Source of the DNA: Candidatus Flexifilum breve
GTDB lineage: Bacteria; Chloroflexota; Anaerolineae; Aggregatilineales; Phototrophicaceae
DNA: 64,000 bases
Direction of reading: 5' to 3'
Assembly (NCBI GenBank): GCA_016717205.1
Contig: JADKGC010000013.1
Location: 124,001-188,000, forward strand
Below, in pieces: positions 1 through 11,222 of this stretch. A program made the translations under genes and the position numbers. The stretch's first letter is position 1; each line of letters begins with the position of its first letter. Under the pieces are notes generated by a model that was given only the letters and a program-made list of their open reading frames with translations, ran no database searches and was not told the DNA's origin.

Positions 1-2253
1 CCCTTTGTCGTTGTGTCCACAGACTTCATCAAATCGGAACGGCGGCGGAATGAGTTCCTGCGCACCGCGCCTGGGTTCATCATCATTGACGAAGCGCACA
101 CGGTGGCGCATACCACCGAGAAACGCGGCGGCAAGCATCAACGCTATGAATTGGTGACGGCGCTCGCTGACGATCCTGAGCGCCATCTCGTCCTCGTCAC
201 TGCCACGCCCCACAGCGGCAAGGAAGAGGCGTTTCGGTCGCTGCTGGCGATGCTCAACCCCGACTTTGCCGAACTGCCGGAAGACCTGTCAGGCGCCGAG
301 AACGAAGCGCTGCGCCGCGAACTGGCACGCTACTTCGTGCAGCGGCGGCGCGGCGACATCAAGGCGTATATGGACGCGCTGACGCCGTTTCCGGAACGGG
401 CGACCGCGGAAGAAACCTACAAGCTGACCGATGCTTACAAGCACCTGTTCGATCGGGTGCTGGCCTATGCCCGTGAGACGGTTTTGCAGCCGGGTGAAGG
501 CTACCGGATGCGCGTGCGTTGGTGGTCAGCGTTGGCGCTGCTGCGCTCGCTGGCTTCGAGCCCGGCGGCAGCGGCGGCGACCCTGCGCAGCCGAGCGGCG
601 ACCGTCGAGGCGACCACAGAAGCGGACGTGGATGAGATCGGGCGGCGCACGATCCTAGACCTTATGAATGATGAGAGCGCTGAAGGCATCGACGCCATTC
701 CCGGCAGCGATATCGGCGCGTTGTCCGGCGATGAGTCCAGTCACCGCCGCCGACTGCTGGAGATGGCCCGGGCGGCGGACGCGCTGCAAGGCGTGGACGA
801 CAGCAAACTCCAGAAACTGACCACGATTGTCAAAGACCTGCTCAAAGATGGCTACAACCCGATCATCTTCTGCCGTTTCATCCCGACGGTGGACTATGTG
901 ACCGAGGCGCTCCGGGCAGCGACCCGCGGGGTGGAAGTGGCGGGCGTGACCGGCACGCTGCCGCCCGCGGAACGCGAAGAACGGGTTGCGCAGCTGAGCG
1001 CAGCGCCCAAGCGCGTGCTGGTGTGCACGGACTGCCTGAGCGAAGGGATCAACCTGCAAAAGGGTTTCGACGCGGTGATTCACTACGACTTATCGTGGAA
1101 TCCCACGCGGCACGAACAGCGCGAGGGCCGCGTTGACCGCTATGGGCAGCCGAGTCCACGCATCAAGGTGCTGACGTATTACGGCGTCGACAACCAGATC
1201 GACGGGATTGTGCTGAACGTCCTGCTCCGCAAACACCAGACCATTCGCAACTCGCTGGGGGTGTCGGTGCCAGTGCCGGGGAACAGTGAAGAGGTGATTG
1301 AGGCGATCTTCGAGGGGCTGCTGCTGCGCGAAAATGCGAGTTTTATGCAGGAGGCGCTGCCCGGTTTTGAGACGTACATGAAACCGCGCCAACTGGAACT
1401 CGATCTGAATTGGGATCTGGCGGCGGAACGCGAGAAGCGCTCCCGTACGATGTTTGCCCAGCAGACCATTCGCGTCGATGAAGTGGCGGCAGAGCTGGCA
1501 GCAGCCCGCTCCGCGATTGGTTCAGGGATTGATGTCGCAGCGTTTATGCGCGACGCGGTGCGGATGCAGGGCGGCGTTGTCGCCGAGAATGGCGCGGCGC
1601 GCTTTGACCTGACCGAAACGCCGCGCGGCCTCCGCGACCTGTTGGGCATGGAAGCCTTTACGGCGCGCTACGAACTGCCTGTCAAAGCGGGACAGCTGTA
1701 CCTGACGCGCACCCACCCGCTAGTCGAATCGCTGGCGGCGTATGTGATGAATACCGCGTTGGATGCGACCGATCCGGCAACCGAACGCCCCGCGGCGCGG
1801 CGGGCGGGCGCGATTCGCACAGCGGCGGTGCAGCGCCGCACGACCCTGCTGTTGGTGCGCTTCCGCTATCACCTGATCACCAAGCTCGGTGAGGAAGAAC
1901 GCCAGCTCTTGGCCGAAGACAGTCTGACACTTGCCTTTGAGGGTGCGCCGGACAGCGCGACCTGGGTGGACATGGGGGTGGCGGAGGCGCTGCTCGACGC
2001 CCAACCGGACGAGAACATCCACGCCCAGCAGGCCGCCGACTTCATCCAGCGGGTGATTGACGGGTTCGAGTACCTCGCCCCCAAGCTGAACGCGATTGCG
2101 CAGCAGCGCGGCGAAGACCTGCTGGCGGCGCACATTCGCGTGCGGGAAGCGGCCTATCGTCGCGGCGACCGCCGACCACAGCACCGCGTTGAGGCGCAGC
2201 TGCCGCCGGATGTGCTGGGAATTTACGTGTATTTGCCCGTTCCGAAACGCTAA
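1..2253 (+). CDS. DrmD-like SNF2/SF2 helicase, C-terminal part (5' end outside window)
   Basis: Superfamily 2 ATPase that probably translocates on DNA as part of a methylation-linked defence system. The frame is open through position 1, so the N-terminus with Walker A is missing; a GTG at 13 is an internal codon, not a convincing start. Visible motifs are the DEAH box (IIIDEAHTVA), motif III (LVTATPHSG), and the C-terminal helicase motifs V/VI (CTDCLSEGINLQKG, then HEQREGRVDRYGQ) near codons 345-385. About 360 residues follow without a recognised domain, as in the SNF2-like DrmD proteins of class 1 DISARM. A DUF91 nuclease follows 12 bp downstream and an Eco57I-type methylase 2.7 kb further, which fits DISARM-like content, but drmA and drmB are not in the window. 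A stand-alone restriction helicase is the alternative. Confidence 0.7.
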   Translation, partial: PFVVVSTDFIKSERRRNEFLRTAPGFIIIDEAHTVAHTTEKRGGKHQRYELVTALADDPERHLVLVTATPHSGKEEAFRSLLAMLNPDFAELPEDLSGAENEALRRELARYFVQRRRGDIKAYMDALTPFPERATAEETYKLTDAYKHLFDRVLAYARETVLQPGEGYRMRVRWWSALALLRSLASSPAAAAATLRSRAATVEATTEADVDEIGRRTILDLMNDESAEGIDAIPGSDIGALSGDESSHRRRLLEMARAADALQGVDDSKLQKLTTIVKDLLKDGYNPIIFCRFIPTVDYVTEALRAATRGVEVAGVTGTLPPAEREERVAQLSAAPKRVLVCTDCLSEGINLQKGFDAVIHYDLSWNPTRHEQREGRVDRYGQPSPRIKVLTYYGVDNQIDGIVLNVLLRKHQTIRNSLGVSVPVPGNSEEVIEAIFEGLLLRENASFMQEALPGFETYMKPRQLELDLNWDLAAEREKRSRTMFAQQTIRVDEVAAELAAARSAIGSGIDVAAFMRDAVRMQGGVVAENGAARFDLTETPRGLRDLLGMEAFTARYELPVKAGQLYLTRTHPLVESLAAYVMNTALDATDPATERPAARRAGAIRTAAVQRRTTLLLVRFRYHLITKLGEEERQLLAEDSLTLAFEGAPDSATWVDMGVAEALLDAQPDENIHAQQAADFIQRVIDGFEYLAPKLNAIAQQRGEDLLAAHIRVREAAYRRGDRRPQHRVEAQLPPDVLGIYVYLPVPKR

Positions 2254-2265
2254 AGGGAAACCCAC

Positions 2266-3261
2266 ATGGCAGACGCAGAGATTGGTATTTGGAAACTTAC
2301 CGATGGCGCGCCGCAGTTCTTCGAGCGGAAAAGCGTACAGTTGGAAAAGCAGCTCGAGGACTGGCTCGAACGGGATGGCGGGCTGATTCAGGCGGGGCTC
2401 TGCATCGTCGGACGACAAGTCCATACTCCCGTTGGCATTCTCGATCTACTGGCCGTCGACCGCTGGGGTCGGTGGAGTGTCATCGAGATCAAGCGCGGCT
2501 CGGTGCGCCGGGAGACACTCACACAAGCCCTCGACTATGCCGCCTACCTCGCCGACATTACGCCGGAAGCCCTACGCGACGCGGTCACAGCCTACCTTCA
2601 GAAGCGCCATGTCCCGTTAGGCGCATTCCTGAAAGAGCTTCAACTCGACGAAACGATCTTCAACCAGCCGCGGGACATTCAAGTGTATGTTGTGGGCACA
2701 GGGCGCGATGAGAGTTTTGATCGCCTCGCCAAGTACACGAAATTTCAGGAGAACCCGGTCAACGCCGTGACATTTTCCGTGTATGAGAACAGTGGTGGTG
2801 AACGGTTGCTGCTGCGCGAACTTACCGATCTCGACACGACGCCAACAGTCGTCACACTAGAAGACGACGGGGAAAAGCCACAGGTGACAACGTCGCTGGC
2901 CAAACTGCAAACCGTTTTCGCGCAAGCTGACCATTACGGGTGCGGTCAAGCGTTCCGCCTCGTGTATGAGGCGGCGACGTCTGTTGGGCTCTATGCGAAG
3001 CTCTACTCCCGGAGCATTATGTTCGCGCCGATGCGTAACCGCAACCGCATGGTGATGTATATGCCGGTCAAGTCGAATAAGGGGTCGAAGCTCCGCATCT
3101 ATATCTACGCGCAAGCGTGGGCCGAGTTCTACCCAGTAACGCCGAACGAAGTCATCAAGTACTTAGGCAAGGATGGCGACCAATTCTTCGATCTGGCTGG
3201 AGCGCAGGCATTCGCGCAACAGCTCAAGAAGCTGTTTGAGCTCATCAGCAAGAAAGGTTAA
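2266..3261 (+). CDS. DUF91/NucS-like PD-(D/E)XK nuclease family protein
   Basis: 331 aa. The first half carries a restriction-endonuclease-like core: a helix containing LEDWLERDGGLI, then GILDLLAVD, then VIEIKRG at about residues 63-86, followed by a QALDYAAYL helix. Spacing D...(E)xK followed by a conserved Q is the NucS C-terminal/DUF91 pattern, so the D, E and K residues of a nuclease site are present. The second half (about 150-331) is unrecognised. It starts 12 bp after the helicase gene on the same strand, so the two are probably cotranscribed and may act together. Known: DUF91 domains are common accessory nucleases in defence loci. Inferred: cleavage activity and its target. Confidence 0.65.
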   Translation: MADAEIGIWKLTDGAPQFFERKSVQLEKQLEDWLERDGGLIQAGLCIVGRQVHTPVGILDLLAVDRWGRWSVIEIKRGSVRRETLTQALDYAAYLADITPEALRDAVTAYLQKRHVPLGAFLKELQLDETIFNQPRDIQVYVVGTGRDESFDRLAKYTKFQENPVNAVTFSVYENSGGERLLLRELTDLDTTPTVVTLEDDGEKPQVTTSLAKLQTVFAQADHYGCGQAFRLVYEAATSVGLYAKLYSRSIMFAPMRNRNRMVMYMPVKSNKGSKLRIYIYAQAWAEFYPVTPNEVIKYLGKDGDQFFDLAGAQAFAQQLKKLFELISKKG

Positions 3262-3932
3262 GTCGGTTTCTCTTTCTTGGTGCGCTCCAGAACGATGGAA
3301 TCGAAAACGTGGTGGAGCAGTGTATCGACTTGATTGGTGACGACCCGGCAGCCTTCTGGCGTCCCGTTTTCCGGGTCTTTGGAGATGAAAAGGATAATCT
3401 GTTTGGTCGGAAACATCGCATGGATGTTGGCAATCAGTTTCAATCCGGCATCATCTCCATCGGCACGTCGCCCATTGGTGATGATGACTTCGTATGCACC
3501 CGATGACCACTTCATCGCTGCCAGCGCTTGTTCGGTGGAGTCGGTGTTGTCGATGTTGACGCCAAGATCGTTGAGGAAGCGGTGAATATTAGCGTTAGCC
3601 AGCGGAGCGCGATCCACCCAGAGTATCCGCGCACCAGACAGGTATTTATTCACAGTTTTAGCATGGTTCAAGACGCTGTTCAGGCGAACGTCGTCGATAA
3701 CCAGATCGTCTTTGGTCGCGTAGGTTTGAAAGGCGAGTTCAAGCTGGTTTCTGACTTGTTCACCAAATTCGAGATCGAAACCAAGCACGCCGAGCTTAGT
3801 CAGCCGCGAAAACAAGGCGCTCAGATGACTGCGGAAAATGAGCGCCAGAATAATGACGAAGGCAAATAAGAAACAGTTGGGCAACAACGAGATGAGGCTG
3901 GGCAAAATGACGTTCAGGTCAAGTTCGGACAT
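3258..3932 (-). CDS. Membrane-anchored protein with degenerate receiver-like domain
   Basis: 224 aa on the opposite strand to its neighbours; its 3' end overlaps the DUF91 nuclease gene by 4 bp (convergent). The N-terminus has one strong hydrophobic segment (about residues 8-32, SLLPNCFLFAFVIILALIF) and then a linker. From about residue 100 the fold pattern of a response-regulator receiver appears: a beta1 strand (ARILWVDRA), a strand where the phospho-acceptor Asp is normally found (YEVIITNGRR), and a beta5-like strand (QIILFISKDP) with the conserved Lys. Oddity: the acidic pair reads VDR and the acceptor position reads Asn, so phosphorylation is unlikely. It may be a membrane-tethered sensor or effector of the island. 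The receiver assignment rests on pattern only. Confidence 0.5.
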   Translation of the reverse strand: MSELDLNVILPSLISLLPNCFLFAFVIILALIFRSHLSALFSRLTKLGVLGFDLEFGEQVRNQLELAFQTYATKDDLVIDDVRLNSVLNHAKTVNKYLSGARILWVDRAPLANANIHRFLNDLGVNIDNTDSTEQALAAMKWSSGAYEVIITNGRRADGDDAGLKLIANIHAMFPTKQIILFISKDPENGTPEGCRVVTNQVDTLLHHVFDSIVLERTKKEKPT

Positions 3933-4122
3933 GGTTGCATCTCAGCTTTCGCGGCGAATAGCGCAGAGTCAGCCTGCAAAATCAGGTTGCAGTGCCAAAA
4001 TTATACGAGATTGATTCTGTGATGACGAACTTTACAGCCGATCTGTACAGCCTGTTGAACGGGCACCATAGCTCCATAAAAGGGGCGCAGGCAGAAAAAT
4101 CTAGTCTGCAAGAGGGATTGCC

Positions 4123-4431
4123 ATGAGTGACACGAACGCACCACTGCCGAAAACGGTTGATGAAGCGATTCAATGGATGTTCGCAGCACTGAGCAACGAG
4201 GGTCGCCAGCAGCTTAAGCAGATGCCGGAAGATGATCTTTGGCAACTGCACCGGTATTACGGCATGGGCATCCGAAATGAACTCGGCCTCTGGGGAAAGA
4301 ATCCTGATTTGATCAATGCACCCGACTTCGCAGGAAAGCAGCCTGACGAGATGTCTCAAATTCTCATTGTGAAGTTGTGGCGACTGCTGCAAACGATGAA
4401 TCTTGATGAGATGCCGGACAAAGACGAATAA
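4123..4431 (+). CDS. DUF6794 family small protein
   Basis: 102 aa acidic helical protein. The signature PKTVDEAIQWMFAALS near the N-terminus, then LHRYYGMGIRNELGLWG at residues 42-58, matches my recollection of DUF6794 proteins, which are often immunity-like or accessory small proteins of unknown function. An SD-like AGAGGGAT lies just upstream of the ATG. The gene sits alone between the receiver-like gene and the methylase; its stop codon overlaps the ATG of the next weak ORF (TAATG). Function unknown. Confidence 0.6.
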   Translation: MSDTNAPLPKTVDEAIQWMFAALSNEGRQQLKQMPEDDLWQLHRYYGMGIRNELGLWGKNPDLINAPDFAGKQPDEMSQILIVKLWRLLQTMNLDEMPDKDE

Positions 4432-4820
4432 TGCGCGGTGAACAGCGGATGCGGGTGACCCACAAGCTAACAGCGCTCCCGTTTAACGAAAACGCTTACT
4501 ATTGGTTTTCCCCCGCCTCAACTACGCGGGTCGTGGTGCTAGTTGAGCCAGACAGTCACAATCACGTACGTTCCGAACTCTCTTACGACTGCTACCGTCA
4601 GATTGCGGTAGCAACGTTTGTTGGTCCCTGGTGGTTGACGACCGTGCTTAATTGCCGCCACGATCTCCGCGTACGTGACATCCCACTTATCCATGCGCTC
4701 ACACGCATGGTCGGTGAATTCGACCGTTGCCCGAAGATCGGGCGCATAAAACCAGTTTTCCGTAGCGCACTCTCCAATGAGATTATCTCAGGTAAAGAAG
4801 TGGGCCGGAAATGCTGTTAG
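4431..4820 (+). CDS. Hypothetical 129-aa ORF, doubtful
   Basis: Open frame whose ATG overlaps the stop of the DUF6794 gene (TAATG), which would allow translational coupling. The product resembles no family I know, has no clear hydrophobic core and is rich in Arg, Cys and His. The DNA contains a small hairpin (CTACCG...CGGTAG near 4593-4612). It may be a degenerate or non-coding spacer instead of a gene. Confidence 0.2.
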   Translation: MRGEQRMRVTHKLTALPFNENAYYWFSPASTTRVVVLVEPDSHNHVRSELSYDCYRQIAVATFVGPWWLTTVLNCRHDLRVRDIPLIHALTRMVGEFDRCPKIGRIKPVFRSALSNEIISGKEVGRKCC

Positions 4821-4929
4821 CTTGTTAAGGTACAGAGCTGATTATATAACTAGATTATGTATCTAGTGCAAAAATTGGTTTTTTATTTCGTTTCTACGGA
4901 TTGAGCCGTTCTGCCAGTGGAGATCGCTT

Positions 4930-5742
4930 GTGGCGACAAAAACCGCACTCTACACCACCATTCGCACGGAAGGCGCGCTGCTGCCCGCCGATTTGCTCCA
5001 GCGCATCAGCGAGGGCGCGACGCTCGACGGGCTGACGCCGGAGAGCTATCACCACCCCGGCGAAAAGCTGAATGAGGCGATCAACCGCGCGTGGAATGCC
5101 TTGCAGGGCGTATGGGCAAGTTTTCGCGCGGCACAGGAACGACTGCCGGAAAGCGATCTCGGCACGAGCGTCACCCGCGAACGCTGGCTGCTGCCGCTGT
5201 TCCGCGAACTCGACTATGGACGCTTGCAGTCCGCACCCGCCTATGAGATAGAGGGGCGAACGTATCCGATTTCGCATACGTGGGAGCAGGTGCCGATCCA
5301 TCTGGTGAGCTATAAAGTCGATCTGGATACGCGGACGCGCGGCGTGGCCGGGGCGGCGACCGCCAGCCCGCACAGTCTGGTGCAGGTGTTCCTCAACCGC
5401 AGCGACGGCAACCTGTGGGGCTTTTTGAGCAACGGCTACAAACTGCGGATTCTGCGCGACAACGTCACGCTGACGCGCCAAGCCTACGTCGAATTCGACC
5501 TCGAAGCGCTGATGGAGGGCGAGGTCTACAGCGATTTTGTGCTGCTGTGGCTGCTCTGCCACCAGTCACGCGTGGAGGGCGCGAAGCCGTCCGAGTGCTG
5601 GCTGGAAAAGTGGATGAAGGTCGCGGAGGATCAGGGGACGCGGGCGCTCGACCAACTGCGCGACGGCGTGGAAGCGGCGATCACGGCGCTGGGGTTGGGC
5701 TTCCTTGAGCATCCCGCCAATGCGACGCTGCGCGACAACTGA
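4930..5742 (+). CDS. Eco57I/DrmMI-type adenine methylase, N-terminal fragment (frameshifted)
   Basis: 270 aa with a GTG start. This is the N-terminal helper region typical of about 1,300-aa Eco57I-like restriction-modification methylases: the pattern TWEQVPIHLVSYKVDLD, then SPHSLVQVFLNRSD and LWGFLSNGYKLRILRDN resembles the nuclease-like N-terminal region of those enzymes. The frame ends at a TGA (5740-5742) right after HPANATLRD, exactly where the family continues into the YYRQLLRVVYRLLFLF segment found in the following ORF. Adding one base after 5738 (AA to AAA or similar) joins the frames as ...LRDxLTQVGGLSGQDYYRQLL. So this and the next entry are one gene broken by a single-base deletion or a consensus error. 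Confidence 0.75.
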   Translation: MATKTALYTTIRTEGALLPADLLQRISEGATLDGLTPESYHHPGEKLNEAINRAWNALQGVWASFRAAQERLPESDLGTSVTRERWLLPLFRELDYGRLQSAPAYEIEGRTYPISHTWEQVPIHLVSYKVDLDTRTRGVAGAATASPHSLVQVFLNRSDGNLWGFLSNGYKLRILRDNVTLTRQAYVEFDLEALMEGEVYSDFVLLWLLCHQSRVEGAKPSECWLEKWMKVAEDQGTRALDQLRDGVEAAITALGLGFLEHPANATLRDN

Positions 5743-5756
5743 CGCAGGTCGGCGGC

Positions 5757-9041
<3,285 letters not shown>

Positions 9042-9044
9042 TCC

Positions 9045-9512
9045 ATGCGCAAGGAAACCCAGAGTCTCATTCAGCTATTGCCATACGCAATGCGGGAAAA
9101 AGCCCGTGGCTACTTGGATTATGTGAACGACGTTCTTTATCAGGTGGCTCTCCAAGAAGACGTATATGCTCGACGTATTGAGGTTCAGTACGAGGTTGAG
9201 CTAATTTTCCTGCTCAAGCTGATCTACGCCGTCTTTGTCACCGGCTATCAGAATTTCGACAATGTGTTGCGCTATCTGGAGCGCGAAGGCGCACGAGGCT
9301 TCTCTATCGGTAGCTCGGACTTTGGTCGGCAAAGTGAACTGACACAACAATGGCAAGAAGTGGTAACTGGGATTAACGCGATTGTATCGGACCTAGATTC
9401 AGTTAATCTGGATGCCACGCAGCGAAATACAGGCAAGGTGTCGCGTTACATAAAGACCTATGGATCGGTGGAAGATATCGTACGGGAAATCGTCAAGGAC
9501 AATTTGAAGTGA
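9045..9512 (+). CDS. Hypothetical protein next to methylase
   Basis: 155 aa, starting 3 bp after the methylase stop, so probably cotranscribed. The sequence is mainly helical, with conserved-looking segments (YEVELIFLLKLIYAVFVTGY) and a C-terminal IVREIVKDNLK helix. No catalytic motif or family was recognised. Codon use is AT-richer than the GC-rich ends of the methylase gene and resembles the methylase's central segment, so the two may have arrived together. Possibly a specificity or regulatory partner of the methylase, but that is inference from position only. Confidence 0.6.
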   Translation: MRKETQSLIQLLPYAMREKARGYLDYVNDVLYQVALQEDVYARRIEVQYEVELIFLLKLIYAVFVTGYQNFDNVLRYLEREGARGFSIGSSDFGRQSELTQQWQEVVTGINAIVSDLDSVNLDATQRNTGKVSRYIKTYGSVEDIVREIVKDNLK

Positions 9513-9518
9513 ATTTCA

Positions 9519-10328
9519 ATGGATGAGACTAATCTCGACCAACTAAAAGCTCGTATCGGCGACTTCCTCCAGTCTCATCGTAGTAAAACACAGGAAATAG
9601 CGTCGAAACTCAGCAATATCTTTGAAGCGTACTGTTATGTGCTTTTTGTATTGCACTATGAGCAAGAAGGTTTGAAGCCGAGAATTGAGAACCTGACGCC
9701 AGATAAGCAATTCAAGTTTCGTTTTTCGACTGCTGGTCACCCTTGGAATTTCTCTTACTTCTCGGTGAGACGAGCCGACAACGAAGACGAGGTGCTGTTT
9801 GAGATACGACATAATCAGCAGGTCGCAGGCCACTATGTAAAGATGGATGAGAAAAGTGAAGAGGATATCGGGCTTTTTGCGCTTGATGTTGCAGTGGTAA
9901 AACCTGGGGCCTTGCCTAGACTAGCAATGGGTACTAAGCGAAATGGGGAACGCACGTATGTGACGAATAACGCACTCATTACCTTTGGGGAGGCAAAGAA
10001 ACTCGTCGCCTACCCGATGCTCATTGCAAGTTTCTATGGTGTCGTGCATGAAATCCGCCCTGTCTTCTTGGAGAAAGCGACACAAGATGAGGAGTTTGAG
10101 AAGTTTCCTCATCCCTATCCCATCTTGTTCACCTCCGATTTTCTTACGAGAGGCACTAAAAATATCCTCAAAACATTTGAAGATCGACAGTTGCGCGTAA
10201 CGGTGGTTGAGAACGTAAATGCTTCTCCAGAGTCTGTTTTGCTGCGTCGAATAAAAGGCATACGTGAAGACGAACCGTTGAATTCGCGCATTGAAGAAGC
10301 GCTCGACGAAATTACGAATTCAGCTTAG
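9519..10328 (+). CDS. Hypothetical protein, possible restriction partner of the methylase
   Basis: 269 aa, following the previous gene with a 6-bp gap. An N-terminal helical part (to about residue 50) precedes a mixed alpha/beta region with the segment VLFEIRHNQQVAGHY, then EEDIGLFALDVAVVKPG at about residues 113-130. The alternation of acidic residues on predicted strands recalls a restriction-endonuclease-like fold, but the E-x-K signature is not clear and I do not assign it. It is AT-richer than average. The tight spacing methylase-155 aa-269 aa argues for one functional unit in which this could be the effector; this is untested inference. Confidence 0.6.
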   Translation: MDETNLDQLKARIGDFLQSHRSKTQEIASKLSNIFEAYCYVLFVLHYEQEGLKPRIENLTPDKQFKFRFSTAGHPWNFSYFSVRRADNEDEVLFEIRHNQQVAGHYVKMDEKSEEDIGLFALDVAVVKPGALPRLAMGTKRNGERTYVTNNALITFGEAKKLVAYPMLIASFYGVVHEIRPVFLEKATQDEEFEKFPHPYPILFTSDFLTRGTKNILKTFEDRQLRVTVVENVNASPESVLLRRIKGIREDEPLNSRIEEALDEITNSA

Positions 10329-10384
10329 TGCGCGAAATGCGGTCCGGTTATTGGACGGCACAGTATCAGTAGGAAAGAAACAAT

Positions 10385-11191
10385 ATGCAGGCACGGCCAA
10401 TCATTGATCGCTCCGTCGGTTACTCGGTTCGCGAAATTGTCACTCCCAAAGATCAACTTGTTTATTGGAGTCTAGACGAGGTCGAGACACAAAAGGCGGC
10501 GATAGAACAAGCAGCACAAGCCAAAATAACGTATCTGCCAATTAAGTCAAACGGAAAGATCGTCGGTATTGCTAGGCGTGAGGGACAAGACATCATTGAG
10601 CAGCATTCATTGATGGCGGAGTGGTTAATCGCAGCGGACACTCCAATTCTGCATCTCATTGCTCTGTTTGCTCAAAATGCCGACCGCGTCTTTCTCGTGC
10701 TCCAGTCCAGCGAGATCATCGGTCTGGTCGCGCCGTCAGACCTCAACAAAATTCCCGCACGCGCCAGCATCTATTTGCTGACGGCGCAGTTTGAGGATCT
10801 GTTGGCTAACTTGATCCGCGAAAAGCTGGAACATGAGGAAAGTAACCTCCAAGCGCTACTGTCACCAGAAAACTTTAGGAAGATTTCCGACGAACGTAGC
10901 CGTGCCAACGAAGAAGATGTCAGCCTGAACCTATTTCATTACCTCTATTTCGCTGATCTCCACACGATTGCGGCGAAACACTCGGATTGTAGGGAACACC
11001 TAGGCTTCAAAAGCAGAAAGCAGGCGCAGCAGGCTTTCGACTTCATGGCAGAACTACGCAATCGCGTTAGCCATCTAACAGGACTGTTGATTACGTCCCG
11101 AACGGATCTTGCCTCAATCGATCGCGCCTGTGAAACGATGATTCACCTGTGTGCCAAGATCACTTCGCCTGAGCAGCAAAATAACAGCTAA
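10385..11191 (+). CDS. CBS-domain-HEPN fusion protein, copy 1
   Basis: 268 aa. Residues about 12-130 form a CBS pair: a first module ending TYLPIKSNGKIVGI (49-62) and a second with RVFLVLQSSEIIGLVAPSDL (101-120). CBS pairs bind adenosyl nucleotides. Residues about 130-268 are all-helical and contain ELRNRVSHL, where R225-N226...H230 fits the R-N-x3-H (Rx4H) catalytic motif of HEPN ribonucleases. A paralogue lies at 14446-15246 with the Arg and His at the same residue numbers (225 and 230) and near-identical stretches (WL.AADTPILHLI.LFA). It sits 31 bp before the GmrSD gene. Inferred role: nucleotide-gated RNase or toxin-like effector in the island. HEPN assignment is by motif and helical context. 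Confidence 0.65.
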   Translation: MQARPIIDRSVGYSVREIVTPKDQLVYWSLDEVETQKAAIEQAAQAKITYLPIKSNGKIVGIARREGQDIIEQHSLMAEWLIAADTPILHLIALFAQNADRVFLVLQSSEIIGLVAPSDLNKIPARASIYLLTAQFEDLLANLIREKLEHEESNLQALLSPENFRKISDERSRANEEDVSLNLFHYLYFADLHTIAAKHSDCREHLGFKSRKQAQQAFDFMAELRNRVSHLTGLLITSRTDLASIDRACETMIHLCAKITSPEQQNNS

Positions 11192-11222
11192 TGATTTCGT
11201 TACTGAACGGTAGGAACGCCCA

